In this document: positions 46,517 to 59,792 of the stretch, piece by piece
Layout of the letters: the number at the start of each line of letters is the position of its first letter
How positions within the stretch are numbered: position 1 is the stretch's first letter
Assembly (NCBI RefSeq): GCF_030272615.1
Contig: NC_081409.1
Location: forward strand, 914,191,840 to 914,255,839
Source of the DNA: Cryptomeria japonica
Lineage: Eukaryota > Streptophyta > Pinopsida > Cupressales > Cupressaceae
Reading direction: 5' to 3'
DNA: 64,000 bases
The notes under the pieces: generated by a model
What the model was told of the DNA's origin: nothing
The model's database searches: none
The model's input: only the letters and a program-made list of their open reading frames with translations
Translations under genes and position numbers: made by a program

Positions 46517-46531
46517 CAAAGAGGGGCAAAA
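46517..46531 (+). other. Polypurine tract of gypsy A
   Basis: CAAAGAGGGGCAAAA directly before the LTR start TGTAGACG. Confidence 0.85.
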
Positions 46532-47961
46532 TGTAGACGTATAAAAATGACCATATTCCTAAATGAATATTTTATGTTCATTTCTTTATTTAATTAAATC
46601 CAATTTAATTAAATTACCCGCATTCCTCTATTTAATTAAGTAAATTACTCAATTAAATTCACTATACCCATTTAATGAATAAATCATTTTATTCAATTAA
46701 ATTCCCCCTATCTACTTTTAATTAAATTCAAATTTAATTAAATAGTTATCCTAAAATTGAATAAATCTAATTTATTTAATTTCCCCAAATTACAACCAAA
46801 TTGAATTAAATTAACTTTATTTCAATTAAATCCTATTATCCCTCCATCCACTTGCATTCTCCTACATCTCCCACTTGCATTCTAAAACCTATTCCTAATT
46901 TCTTCTAGACCCTTCTAATCACTTCTAAATTAACCTAACCCATCTTCTAAACTTTGTCACATCCCTAAACAAAGGGAAGTCACTTCTCAAACCCGTATAG
47001 TCTTTGATAACCATTAAAGGCTTCAAGTCTTCAACCACTTAATTTTCCAAAGTCTCCCAAACCATTAATGGTTAACTCAACCCTCTAGCATGATTAGAGA
47101 CTTTCTCTAAACTTAACCTTCATCCAACCCAAGGGTCTCTTCAAGCCTTTAATGCTTTGACCATGATTATCTCTTAATCATTTGCACAAGAGTTTATCCT
47201 TGGATTAACTCTTAATCCAATGGGTAATCCTAACTTAAGCATAACCCTTATCTCTAGATAACCATAAGGTCTTCTCAGGCATTTAATGCCTCCAACCCCT
47301 TCTCTCAACCCAACCCTATGTTGACACTTTTCACCATTTCATTAGTGCAAATTCCAAACATGGATTCCCAACTTTCAAACTTAGCCCTTAATTAAACCTT
47401 TCAATCCTGACCATCCATTGCCCTATTTTTGCTATAAATAGAGCTCTCATTCCTCCATTCAAAAAGAATCCAAGTTTGTAGTATCATACTTATGCTCAAA
47501 TACATTCAAGCTTTCATATACCATTTATGCTCATCATTTAGCCTCTCTTTTAGATAGAAATTAATCTAAATATGCATGTTATTTCTATTATCATTAGCTT
47601 AAATCATTAACTAATATAGTATGCTAGGATAGTATTGCTACTAACCTTGTCATCTTATAGTTAGTTTATTGCATTTCTAGAATCATGCATAGCTTAAGAT
47701 GCATCTCATATGAAATGAACAAAAGCATCCCTCGTTCTTGCATTTACCATCCCTAAACCATTTTGCTCAGTGATCTGAGAGCAAAAACATTGGTTTGAGG
47801 GACCGTGCAAGATAGAGAACCATGGGACCAACCTTGGGAAGCTGAGTAATACTTCATTACTCCATAGCTTGCACCAAGAAGTCCTGTGGGTGTGTGAGCA
47901 AGGCTCCATAGAGCTCCGTTTTCTACATATTGAGTTCTATCGACCCGTTTTCTCGCATACA
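46532..47961 (+). repeat. Gypsy A 3' LTR
   Basis: 1430 bp, starts TGTAGACGTATAAAAATGACC and ends CTCGCATACA. The first half matches 23086-23794. The AGAAC duplication follows at 47962-47966, and Copia B coding sequence resumes in frame after it. Confidence 0.95.
47433..47441 (+). promoter_or_regulatory. TATA box in gypsy A 3' LTR
   Basis: GCTATAAATAGAGC is a strong plant TATA context. It lies about 900 bp into the LTR. The 5' LTR copy that would drive the element was deleted. Confidence 0.7.
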
Positions 47962-47966
47962 AGAAC

Positions 47967-49432
47967 AAATTGAAAAGAACAATACATGGACATTGGTTCC
48001 CCGACCTAAAGACAAAAATGTAATTGGAACTAAATGGGTATTGAGAAATAACCTTAATGAAGATGGTAAGGTAATCAGAAACAAAGCAAGATTAGTGTGT
48101 AAAGGATATTCACAGAAAGAGGGAAATGACTACAATGAAACCTTTGCACCGATAGCTAGAATTGAGGCAGTTAGATTATTTCTTGCATTTGTAGCACACA
48201 AGAACTATAAAGTATATCAAGTGGATGTAAAATGTGCATTTCTGAATGATGATCTTGAAGAGGAAGCTTACATTGAACAACCTAATGGATTTTCATTAGC
48301 AAATGATAAAGATATGGTTTGCAGATTAAGGAAAGCTCTATATGGATTGAAGCAAGCTCATAGAGCTTGGTATGCTAGATTGGAGAAATATCTTTTGAAG
48401 CTTGGTTACACTAAAGGTAATGCTGATAGCAACTTATATTTCAAAGTGACTAATGAAGACATCTTGGTTATTGAAGTTTTTGTTGATGACATCATTTTTG
48501 GAGGAGAAGATAGATTGTGTAAAGACTTTGCTAATAAGATGTAGGAAGAATTTGAAATGTCTATGATTGGGGAGATAAAATTCTTTTTAGGATTGCAGTT
48601 TTCATAGACTGATAAAGGTATATTCATATGTCAAACAAAGTACTTGAAGGAATTACTGAAGAAATTTGGTATGGAAAACTCTAAACCGGTAAGTACTCCT
48701 ATGACTACAACTGATAAATTGATATTGAAAGATGATTCAGCTCCTGTTAATCCGACAAGATACAAATATATGATTGGAGGTTTACTGTATTTGACACAAA
48801 CAAGACCTGATATAATGAATGCAGTATTTATTGTTTCAAGATTTCAGAGTAATCCTAGAGAAAATCATGAATCAACAATGAAAAGGATTTTCCGGTATCT
48901 ACAAGGCACAACAAATCTTGGTTTATGGTATCCTAAAGATGAAAATTTTGATTTATGTGCATACACCGATGGAAATTGGGTAGGAGATGTAGATGACAGA
49001 AAGAGCACCACCGACGGGGAATTCTTTCTTGGTAGCAGATTGATTTCATGGTTGAGCAAAAAATAGAGTTGTACATCATTATCAACAACAGAATCAGAAT
49101 ATGTTACAAAAACAACTAATTGTACTCGAGTATTATGGATTAAGTAAATGTTGAAGGACATAAAGGTAAAATGCAAAGAACCTATAATCATTTACTGTGA
49201 TAATTCAACAGCAATTGATATATCTAAGAATCTAGTATTTCACTCTAAAACTAAACATGTTTCTATCAAATATAACTTTCTGAAAGAGAATGTTGAAGCA
49301 AAAGAAGTGAGATTGGTTTATGTGAATACTAAAGAGCAGATTGCGGATATCTTTACTAAGCCTTTGGCTAAGGAAACTTTTGAATATCTTAGAGAGCAGC
49401 TTAGGGTTATACCCTCACCAGTAGAGACTTAG
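47967..49432 (+). pseudogene. Copia B reverse transcriptase and RNase H
   Basis: One frame across the region, joining in frame to 23085 once gypsy A is ignored (ELE then QIEKNNTWTLVPRPKDKN). RT blocks: GTKWVLRNNLNEDGKVIRNK, VYQVDVKCAFLNDDLEEEAY, LYGLKQAHRAWYARLEKYLL and catalytic FVDDIIFGG (about 48478). Then YKYMIGGLLYLTQTRPDIMN and RNase H with CAYTDGNWVGDVDDRKST and STTESEYV. The end is IADIFTKPLAKETFEYLREQ, stop at 49430-49432. About five in-frame stops lie inside, for example after NKM (48541), QFS (48604) and SKK (49063). Confidence 0.93.
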
Positions 49433-49798
49433 ACAGTTGATGATTGGCATCAAATCGATAGATTTTACAGAGAAACCTTTTTTCTGGCTTTGATGGAGGA
49501 GAGCTACTTCTCAGGGGAAGTAGTTGGAAATAACAATTGGTTATTGTAATTTGTTCTATGAATTGGTTGTATCTGGTATTTATATTGCTTTGGCATTTGA
49601 TTTCAAAGGGGGAGAGATATCTATGGAAAAACATTATCCTTTGGGGAGAGATTACTTATTGGGGGAGTGATATATACTCTCTGCATTTGTAGTTTGATTT
49701 CGAGTATTGATCTATTCTGGAGATTGTTGGTTTTTTGGTTTTTGGCTTTCTATTTTTGGTACTTAGATGTTTTTCCATCTTGTGTTGCCATCAATGCC
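49433..49798 (+). other. Copia B 3' untranslated region with an upstream polypurine tract
   Basis: Contains AAAGGGGGAGAGA at about 49605-49617, preceded by TTTGGCATTTGATTTC, and TTGTGTTGCCATCAATGCC just before the final tract. The same order is present in Copia A and element L. Confidence 0.7.
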
Positions 49799-49810
49799 AA
49801 AGGGGGAGAT
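49799..49810 (+). other. Polypurine tract of Copia B
   Basis: AAAGGGGGAGAT, adjacent to TGTTGG. Confidence 0.9.
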
Positions 49811-50911
49811 TGTTGGTATTATGGATGTGTTGCATTGGTTTTGTCATTGATGTCAACACTTGTCAACACTTATCCTTCTAGAGATCCTTGGTTATGTTGA
49901 ATCAACACATTATGTTCACCGGCAAGTTCAGTGACTTATGCACAGTCACCGATATATCATTCACCAGTAGGTTATATTGTTCACTGACACTGAGGATGAC
50001 TTGTTATCATCTAGAGATCACTTGGTTATGTCGAAGACATGATTTGGGCACTTGGCTTTGGTATTTTGGTTATTGGTCTAATCGGGTTGACATATTTGTT
50101 GTTACCGGCAAATTGGTCTAGGTTATGGACCGACATGCATTATCTATTCTAGATCAGCATGACACATTATGGAGATGATTTAATTAATTGGATATTGTTG
50201 TAATTGTATTGACCTGACATGATGCATCACATCTTGACTTATCTGTAATAGATTTAATTATAATATTCTTAATTAGCCGACCTACACATTTGGTCTTAGG
50301 TTTTGTTATATATGTAAGATCTCATTTATGAGATGTAAAAGAAAAGAGAGATGGTATATGGTTATGGTATTGTAACATGGTATGTGCGAATATTGAAGAT
50401 TATATGAGCAAACCATAGAGAAGGTTCAAGGAAGGTTTGAAGGTGATTATCAGAGCTTAACCAGTACTGAATCCAGCATTGAAGATGCTACTTTAAGCAG
50501 TACATTATCATTGGATTTAATCATCCAATTGTAGTCAGTGTGACTCCTATTTTGTGATTGAGTAGTGAGTTCTAGGCGGTTGCCCTTTCTTCATGTGCAG
50601 ACCCCATTTGTATACACATACTATTTGCGGTAGTATCATCTAATTGTGGGTAAGGTTTCCCACTGTGGTTTTTCCCCTTACAGGGTTTCCATGTACAAAT
50701 CTCTATTTTAATTTGTTGTGGATGTTGTTTCTCTTTCTGTTATATGCATTGAGTGTTATCGGTATTAATATTAACTTCTAATCTGTCAACCAACATTAAG
50801 TTTGGTTTACTGGTATTAAGTATCAAGTTTGATTGAGTTATATTTGGGTTGAAATTAATAGACAACTGATTCACCCCCCCTCCCCCTCTCAGTTGCCTCC
50901 GGGTCCTAACA
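49811..50911 (+). repeat. Copia B 3' LTR
   Basis: 1101 bp, starts TGTTGGTATTATGG and ends GGGTCCTAACA. Differs from the 5' LTR by scattered substitutions and a few small indels. AACAA duplication follows. Confidence 0.95.
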
Positions 50912-51146
50912 AACAACACACGAATCCCCCCTAGAGGGGGAGGATTCTTTTGTAAAAATTCAACTCCTTACCTGGATCCACTTGAGGGTCATGAATCCCC
51001 GCAAAAAGGTACTCCGTTCTAGCACTCGTGACAGATCCAACAAAGGGTGGAAGACCAACAATCTGTCTTGGGTCATTCTTGCCATCTCCATCGCCTTCTA
51101 CCCCTCCGTCCTTCTGCATACCACTACCATCTCCTCTTACAAACAT
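50912..51146 (-). pseudogene. LINE ORF1, N-terminal part
   Basis: Begins MFVRGDGSGMQKDGGVEGDG at 51146 and continues IVGLPPFVGSVTSARTEYLF and AGIHDPQVDPGKEL. A one-base shift near 50960 moves it to the frame that leads to SSPSRGDSCVVGGSRNN across the Copia B insertion. LINE ORF1 N-termini are poorly conserved, so the link rests on continuity of frame and on the target duplication. Confidence 0.65.
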
Positions 51147-52801
51147 CTACATGTTAAAATAATATATGTGACATTTTAATGTTCAAAGGTCATTTCTGAG
51201 TTTTTTTCCACTTGTCACTTGCCTAGGTTAGTGGAATCCACTCAAGATAATTCATTATGACTCGACAAACCTTTATTTCCCTCCTCTTTTAACTTTTAAA
51301 TCCATCTTTTTGTTTCTCACAATCTATCTTGTTTCTCTCTTGGTTATCTTTGGCATCCTCTCTCTTTCTCTCATAGCTTCTTACATAGCAATACCAAGAT
51401 CTCATAATAGTCTATGCAATTGTCTTGTCTCTTTGAGAATTTTTGGACTTATCACATCCCTTGCCTATAAATCATTTATCATTGTCTATCTATCTTTTGA
51501 TCCATCTATCTATCCGGTTGTTGTGGAGGTGGAAACACTAAAACAAAGACTTGACTGAGGCAAGTCTCTAGAGATCCCCAAATATTTTTCTCTCCTTTCA
51601 ACATGTAGGTTTATTTAAGATATTCGACCACATAAAGGTTTTCTATATTTATTTGTTGTTCATTTATTTTATTTAAATATTTTTGTATTTCTTTATATTT
51701 CTATTATGTGGTATTTACTATTATGTTTCTAACTTTTGGGTTTTCAGGTTAATATAAAAATAGAGTTATGTCTTTGCCATATTTTGAGTATTCTCTATCA
51801 TGGTCCATACGAGACGTATACATGTCGCTTAAACATATACATGTCCTACTAGCATCCTTGGTCAAGATGCCCAAATTTAGACCAATCTCTCTGTTCTTTG
51901 CACTTTCTATTTCTATATTTAGAAACTTTATTTTACTTATCTATAATTAGATATCTTCACTAGTTTGACTAGTTGGAGATATCTAAATGTTTCTTGTGAA
52001 ATTGGTTTTCAAAAGAATATATTTTTTCTTTTGTAGAGTCACATTTCCTCTATTACAGGCATAAGTTATAGCAAATTGACTTATTGGTTTTATCGCTTCA
52101 AGAAACCCTAGCTAATGAAGAGAATTAGCTCTGTAACTTTCACCTTCAAAATCGAACATACTAAATGTCTTACAAGAGCTCAAGAGATGAAATATTTTAC
52201 AATTTGATGTAAAAAACCTGGTTGGAGTCGACTTATAGTTATTCAGGGTACCATTAATCCCATACACATGAGACAATTCATTATGACTAGTTGTTCTTCC
52301 AGTTTTGAATTTGTCATTTAGGTAAAGAAGTTGGTCTTATCTAGTACTATACAATATTTATATCAATCCTCATCTAACTATGATTTGTGCAATAACAATT
52401 ATTTAGTCAATTCATTGAACATGCGCAAACATATTATTTAACTTATTAAGATTCAATGTTAAAACCATAAACTTGATCATTAATAAAAAAAATTAAAACA
52501 CACAAAATACATAGACAAAACATACATGCATATATGGTATTTAACAAAGCTAGTTTATAATAGACAAGATTGCATTCTAAAAAGGAATTGGGAAGAAGGA
52601 AAACATCTGAAACATTACATAAATTAGCCCCAAAAACATAACGACAATAACGACTAAAAAAAACCTAACAAACTAAAATTTCACTTAAAAAATTAAAAAT
52701 ATTTTTTAAATGTTTTTGATTAAAAAAGCAGCATTAACAGGGTGTTGACCCTTAACATAGCCATAAGCTATCAACAACACTTTCACAACACTAAAACAGT
52801 T
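51147..52801. other. Unassigned AT-rich sequence
   Basis: Possible LINE 5' UTR for the first tens of bases. Beyond that no ORF with recognisable domains, no LTR boundary and no clear repeat were seen. Contains a CT-rich stretch at 51290-51390. Confidence 0.5.
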
Positions 52802-54839
52802 TCAAAAGATCAAAAACATAATGAGCAATGAGATTTCTAAAACAAAAACAAAAGGGCCAAACCCCAAGACCATAGCAAAAAACAAAGACCAACAGCCTAA
52901 GACATAAGGGGCCAAATTACAGACCCCAGTCATGTCTATGAATTTTTTCCATTCATCAGAAAGGAACCTATAGATTTCCTTGGCCACCTTTTTATTAGCT
53001 TCCTCCTCAGTAGTCCTTTCACGCAAGAGGGAGAGCGACAATGCAGAGCTGTGAAGCACCTTGAGGCAGAATTTGTTAATGTTGACCATCTGTTTGTCTC
53101 TGGTATCCAACCTGCATTTGATTTCATTGATTTCTTCGTTTAGCTTCTTAGTTTCCACAACCGGCCCCAAGTTGTCAATGCAATTCAACAACTCATGGAC
53201 CTCGTTGTTAAGGGCTTGCAGCTCCTCTATACCCTTGGGAACTACTTCCTCTTCCTTCGACATATCCTAATGCTCCTCTTGTTTGGGAAATCTCGTCTCA
53301 CCTTCTTTTGCTTTACCATCCTTGTCGGTCTTCTTGTCTTTAGCCCCATCATCAATAGTAGCCCTCATATCAACTGGGGCCCCAGTATTTGACTCAGAAG
53401 CCCTGCGAATGATTGGGTCCGCTATTTCCATAATTTGGTTTGGGTCCACAAGGTCAATTTTATCAACAAGTTCCTCATTGTCTAGGTTCAAGTAATCAGG
53501 ACCTAGAGGGGGCCCAAAGTTGTCCATTTCAGCCATGTCCATAGAGGCAATGGTAGCCTCTTCTCTCGCCAAGTCACTCAAATTTTCATCACCCTTTCCC
53601 TCCTCAAGATCATCCTCAGTGTCCATATCAGGTTGGGGTTACCCTTCTTTTCAGTTGAACCCTTGGAGGCAAGCCTATGAGATCTTCTCCTACCCCCTGT
53701 TTCAAGAGAAGGCTTTTCCTCTTCCGACTCCTTAGAGGAAGAATTATCAATGACAATTCTCTTATGCTTCCCAAGGGACTTTCCTTTTCCCTTGTAGGAG
53801 ATGGGTTTCTTATCCTTGCTAGGTAGAGGAGAGGGGAGGTGGGAGGGCTCAACTCGATAATAGAAACAGAGGATGAGGGAATCAGTGAGGACACAAAATA
53901 TTCATTAGCAAGCTAAAACAGTCTATGGGGGACCAAGTCGCTAGCATAGGCCGCCAAAGGATGAGAGACGGGTAGTGGCGGTTGGATGAGCATGATATTC
54001 TTGGGAGGATAGAGAGATAGGTGGTATTTGTAAAGTTTGTAAATTAGGCCCTGATGAAAGGGGATGGGAGGCTTATTAGCATTCTTTAGGTCAAGAGCCT
54101 CCTTGATGGAATTTTCCATGGAATGCAAAAGATAAAAGGGCAAACAAAGAAAATAATTATTTCTGAAATGGTTCAACAAGGGCAAGTGGCAGTAGTAGTA
54201 ATATACTTTGTGGTAGCCCTCGAGAGGGAGCTCCCTCGCAAACTCACCTTGCAATTTAACTAGTTCTTCCTTTCCATTGAAAAATCTATTAAGGCCCTTG
54301 TTGTTGGCAACATGGCTTGCCCTTTTCCACCTTCTTCCGTCCATAGAAAGACCAGTCACCTAAGCAATGATTTCCTCGGTGACTTCGAAAGAGATCCTTC
54401 CAACAATAACCCTTATTTTATTCCGGGAAACCACAAACTAAATAGATAACTGCTCATCATGACCACACAGATTCTCCATGAATTCTGCTACTCCTCCTTC
54501 GATACAGTAGTTCCAAACCACATCATCATATTTGAAGTTATCGGGTTTATCAGGTTCATAATGGACTCTGTCACCTCCCATGGCCGAATCACAAACTTTG
54601 ACAGCTAGAGCTTTTTCGTTAGCTTGAGACATATGCGTAGAAGTAGATAATTTAGCTAAAAGACAAAGATTTAGCAAAATGGGATGACACATAACATAAA
54701 AGTTGGAGATTTTGATGAAGATTTGGCGATCATGCAAACCTTCAGCAAAACAATTGCCATAGTTATCCTCTGGACAAGAAAAAACATGTCAAAGGTAACT
54801 CAAACCTTTCGATGTGACCTTGGACATGAAGGAAGCCAT
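52802..54839 (-). pseudogene. Unknown decayed ORF, probably of a mobile element
   Basis: Reads leftward from a possible ATG at 54839 (MASFMSKVTSKGLSYL). An early TGA lies at 54789, then SQANEKALAVKVCDSAMGG, DVVWNYCIEGGVAEFMEN, a stop, ISFEVTEEIIA-stop-VTGLSMDGRRWKR (about 54400-54330), KVYYYYCHLPLLNHFRNNYF, and a stop at 53910. A frameshift leads to a basic stretch GKHKRIVID and GGRRRSHRLASKG (53790-53650). Another shift near 53630 leads to an acidic part and a coiled-coil-like tail (53626-52900). Not recognised. The layout (folded head, basic or acidic linkers, coiled-coil tail) is like the unknown ORF of element L. No LTRs were found around it. Confidence 0.5.
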
Positions 54840-56431
54840 CTTTGAGTTGGGGCATGAGTAATAGTCATCAATGCAGGATCCACGTGTCACGTTTTGCTTA
54901 AAACGTCCCAAGAATGCACATCTTCCTATAAGATTCACATGAGTAATTACACAAGCCAACTTCATGATTAGGATATACAATAGGAAACTATGCCAACCAA
55001 TGATGATGATGTGAACAACACACTTCATAATTAACATATACAATAGAAAACTATGCCAATAGATAAAATATTTTGAAATGTTACAAACTTACTTAACCCC
55101 TAAATTAATCATACATCATTAACTTAAACAAAAATTCAAAAAAAATCTCTTAACTTGAAATATTCATTATATCAAATCATTGCAATAATATACACATTCT
55201 TCCTTAAATTAATTATTAAATTATTTTCCTACAAAATCTTTATATTTTATTATAAAAATTACCTTAATTAAAAAGAGTCTTAAAGTTCTCTAGATTAAGA
55301 ACCTAATAATTATGAATATACTTAAAACTCCTTCACAATTTAAAAGAATTTGCTTTGTCTAATAAAGTGAAAATCAATCAACTTTTATAATAGTTAAAAT
55401 ATAAAATATAGCTTTTATTATAGTTTACAAGTTATGAAATAAATAAATAAAAGCCTTAATAAAGACAAATTAGTAATGATTTAGAAATGAGTTTAGGCAT
55501 AGGATACCTCAATGTGAGTGCAAAACTTTTTCTTCTAAATAATACGTGCTCTTTTCAATTTACTTTTCCAATGTCCCCACATGCCCTACATGCCTTTTTC
55601 TTTTACAAAATCATTTTCTTTATCTTAATACTATTATTACCTAAAGTACAATGATTGTGGAATAATTTTCTTTTCAATAAAATGTGGAATAAAATCTTAA
55701 GTTAAAGATATGTGATCGTAACATATAAAAGTTAATGCAATTTTTGTACAATATCTAAACTTTTATAATTTAATAATGTTTTTAATAACATTCTTAATAA
55801 GATTTCTTATATTCAGTTTTAAGCTTACAAATCCGGGCTATCTTAAATAGTGATTTTATTAGATTGTTATATTATGTTTTAATAATCTAATCTAATCTAA
55901 TAATTATATATTATTATAAAATGTAAATATATTATTTAATATTATATAAATATTTATAATAATAAGTTTGAAAAGAAATAATTTATTAAACATCAAATGA
56001 TTTAAATTTTGTGAAGATTTAAAAAAATATATATGTTATTTATTTTTTATCTATTAGAAATTTTAAGAGAAAAGATAAGGTATAAAGAATATAAAATACT
56101 AAAATATAATACAAATTCATTATATTCATTAAAGTCAATTTAATCATTATTTTTTATACAAAGAAAATATAAAATAAGATCAACAAAGTTTGTATACAAA
56201 CATATAAAGAAAATAAATCAAAACTAAATGAAAGAAATAAACTAGATTAATCAATAATACAAATGACATGAACTCTACTATAAGAAAAACAAAATATTCT
56301 CCTAATCAAATTTATTTGAAAAGAGTAGAAAAATATTTATGTAAAAAAGAGAATGTACATATTAAAAAGTGTAATACAAAATGTTAACCAAAGATTAAAA
56401 ATAAAATTTCTAGTTTAAATAAATATATATA
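54840..56431. other. Unassigned very AT-rich sequence
   Basis: No ORF, no LTR boundary. A TAATCTAATCTAATCTAAT run lies near 55880. Nothing else supported. Confidence 0.5.
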
Positions 56432-56480
56432 TACCCGGGCGGCGCTGCCATTGATACCTATACCCGGGCGGGGCTGCCAT
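56432..56480. repeat. Two 20-bp GC-rich direct repeats
   Basis: TACCCGGGCGGCGCTGCCAT at 56432-56451 and the same with one change at 56461-56480, in otherwise AT-rich DNA. To the right, about 56610-56625, the minus strand reads TTGGTATTAAAGGG, faintly like a copia primer site. Confidence 0.75.
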
Positions 56481-58685
56481 CATAGTTAATCTAGCTCCTG
56501 GAGAGCAAACTTGATAATGAATACAAGGTTGTTTCTCGATCTCCTTCCTCGTGTAGATAGGATGGGAGGTAGAGGCATGGGTCCTAGAAGATCTCTTTAT
56601 GAATATCACCCTTTAATACCAATTGGGGGATTTAAGGAAAGGATGAAGTATAATGATGACTCCCATCAGTTCTTGTATTGATTAAAGGTGACCATATTTG
56701 ACCAATAAGTTGATTTTTTTTTAGTAAAAATATTTATAACTTAATCATTCTTATAGAAATTTGATTTATTTATCACATGTCTTAGATGATGTTATAGTGG
56801 AATGTATGTAAATGAATGTGTTTGTTATGTTTGTGTTTTGTAATATTATATGTTATATGGATGGCATTTTAATTGTTGTGTTAAGGGGTAGTCCTTTATC
56901 CTTATAATTGAACTCAATCAATAAGTGGCATATCATAAATCTCCAACTTTTGTCATTTCAAAAGATAATATAATAGTTTATTTTTTATTGAATGATTCAA
57001 ATATTGCACCTGAGTTAATATGATGGAAATAGATAGAAGTGGATTTGCAATTATCAAAATTGTCGTTCTTATACATATTAGTAAATCCCATACGTTGAGC
57101 CAAACCCTTTAGAGTAAACTAATCTAAAATTTATCTATGATACATTCTATTACTGGTGCAGGAGCACCTTGTAGGATTTGAAGATCGTTTAAGCAATGAA
57201 GGCTCTTAAAAGTGTTTGTAGGTTCCTTGAATGTTTTTGAGTTGTAATAAGGTCTTTCAAGACCATTTGAGTTGTTTTGATTAGCCATGTAAGGCTTTGA
57301 TGTCATTTTTGTAGTGTGAACTTCCTAGGACCTATTTGGTCAACCATGGTCAAATGACATCCAAAATGCCTAAATGAGGCAAGAAATGTATTTTGGCTTC
57401 TATGTGGCCTATTTGTCAGGTTTATGATGTGTCCTAATAGGTTACTTAACCAAGAGTCATAGATTGTGAAATTTGTGCAAAGTTGTCAATTTTGATGACA
57501 ACTTTTGTTGTCAATTTGTTGTCACTTTGTAACTGATCTCCCTCCAACAACTACCTAATTCAAATTTCAGTTGGATTCAGTTGAGGAGTTTGGATGAACC
57601 TTGTTTAAATCTTTGGAGTTTGAGAAGAATGATGATGATGAAGTTTTGATGAAAACAATGATCAGATTTTAATAAACACTCAGAAATTTCCATAAATTTG
57701 TTGTAACAGTGTCTTGTATGATTATTGTACGGACTCCATGTGTAGTATAAATCATTGATTTGGATAGGCATATGAATTTATGTTCTTTTGGTTTTGATTT
57801 GGTCAAAGAATACTGAATAACAAGCGAGATATCTTCTTTTTGGTGACAGGTGGTCTAAAAACCCTCCAAAACCAAGGTTTATAAGGAAGTGTCTTCTTAA
57901 CCCCACATTCCTCTGGCCAAGTTGGCTCAAATTCTAAGGAATGGTAGGGGAGATAATTTAATTTAATATTCTTGACGTTTTCGAGTGGGCCATTGAACTG
58001 GTGGAGTTTGGGATCAAGCCCTAGGCTAGGCATCCTCATGTGACTAGCCTATTTTGACTGCTAAAAATTGTGCAGGGGTAAAACTAAGTGTTTTGGACCC
58101 TATATGACTATGGATTTGGTGTTTTGGGATGTGTGCAAACCTTTTTCATCCATTTGTGTCTTTTGATCAGACCTTTGGAGTGTGGTTGCTATGTAAACTC
58201 TTATAGCAGCAACGTTTGACCCAGTTAATGCAAGAGTTGGGTTCTAATTTTTGGAAGAATTTTGTGTCATCAATGGAGGCATAAAAAATTATCAAGATCA
58301 TGTGGTATCATTAGGAGGGTTTTTGAGTTCTGCCTTAAAAGTTCAAAACAGGGCTACTAGGAGTAGGCGTCTTGTAGAGGGCAGTCACCTTGATTGCATC
58401 TATACAAACAAAAGGGTGTTGTTTTGGTTGTAGTAAATATTTATAGTGTTAGACAAAAGGTTCTATAGGGTCCATACATGTTCTGCAATGTTGGTTGTGT
58501 TGTAATCCAAGTTAGCCATAGGTGGCTACAAGAGAGTTGGTGTCAAGAATAGACTTGATGTGAGAAGTTGTATCTCCTTGAGTTGTTCATGGGTATAGTG
58601 GGGTCCCATTGAGAAAAGGGGAGTGTAGAGGATTCATTTCATGTTTTTGTTAGGATTATCCAAGAATACATGTGAATGTTGAGAC
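56481..58685. other. Unassigned sequence
   Basis: No ORF with recognisable domains. The stretch 57120-58680 has less AT bias and T/G-rich texture like LTR or retroelement leader sequence, but I could not find termini or a partner copy. Confidence 0.4.
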
Positions 58686-58989
58686 TGTAGACATCTAAAA
58701 ATGGTCAACGCTTGCGGAGTCATACTTTAACATTTGCGCATTGCCTTATTTTAGGGTTCTTGCATCGCATTAACATTTCTTCTACGTTGTGCACTTGGTC
58801 TTTATCATTTGCGAGCATCAAGTCCTTCTTTTGCATTCCTCATTTTTCTCGCTTTCGAATTAGGTCTTGTCGATAGCAATCTTCAGTCATGATTTTGGTC
58901 GATCTTATCCTGTCGCATCATGGTGTGTGATCATTTATCATCATTTTGGACATCGTCAATCCTAATCGATGATAGAATTAGGGTTTTGT

Positions 58990-59132
58990 CCTCTTGTCAA
59001 TCTCGTCATTTTGTGATCAATTTGTCATTGATCTTTGTCCTTGTCAATCTTGTCATTTTGCGATCAATTCATCATCGATCCTTGTCCTCTTCAATCATGT
59101 CAATTTGGATCAATTAGTCATTGTTCCTCGTC
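58990..59132. repeat. 46-50-bp degenerate tandem repeat in gypsy B LTR
   Basis: Units at 58990, 59040 and 59087, each of the form CTTGTCAATCTTGTCATTTTG followed by GATCAATT and a GTCATTGATCTTTGTC-like end. A weaker fourth unit may follow up to about 59198. Confidence 0.75.
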
Positions 59133-59784
59133 AATTGACACCTATCAATTTGATCCCCTTGTCAATCTTGGTCAATTTTTCATTGATTTTTGTCAACCAA
59201 CTTTAATCATTTATCAACATTGGTCCTTTGTCAGTCAGAATCATGATCGAACCTACATTAATTTCTTGTTATCTTGACCTAATTCCTTGTCCTCTTATTT
59301 CTAGGGTTTTATGATTTGTTCATTTAATCCTTTTCTTATTCTTTGTGGGTTAAATAAATCTATTTATTTAGTCCTAGGTCTCTTTCATGAATTAATTAAT
59401 GGATGAAAACCTATTAATTAATTCACCTAATTTCTATTTCATCATTTCTAATTTTCCTAATTCCTAATTTCCACCTCATTTCTAATTTTCCTAATTCCTA
59501 ATTTCCACTTCATTTTCTACATTCAATTTCCACCTAATCAATTCCTCTCTAGTCTCTCCCTATTTTTGTGCTTCGGTGGAAGCATGAATTTCTCATGCGT
59601 CATACCATTGGCATAGCAAGATGTCATAAGCTTTTAGTCCTCTAACCTTTGCATTGGCAATATGTCATAATTCATGACATAGAAGGTGTCATAACCTTCT
59701 TTCTTCAACTCAATTTTGCCATTTTTGAAATCAATTGTCTCTAATATCAATTTCATGCTAATCTTGTCCTCTCTCCAATTTGTC

Positions 59785-59792
59785 TATAAATT
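59785..59792 (+). promoter_or_regulatory. TATA box in gypsy B LTR
   Basis: CTATAAAT in the context TTTGTCTATAAATTGG, about 1.1 kb into the LTR and similar in relative place to the TATA box of gypsy A. Confidence 0.6.

Noticed and set aside
50982-51558. Possible host gene after the stack
   Set aside because: The minus-strand ORF fits as the N-terminus of the LINE ORF1 across the Copia B insertion; the plus-strand ORFs have no recognisable domain.
56610-56625. Possible copia primer site (minus-strand TTGGTATTAAAGGG)
   Set aside because: Too degenerate, and no LTR pair could be found around it.
57124-58039. Minus-strand ORFs of 60-78 codons
   Set aside because: No domain, no start context, no repeat partner; probably chance.
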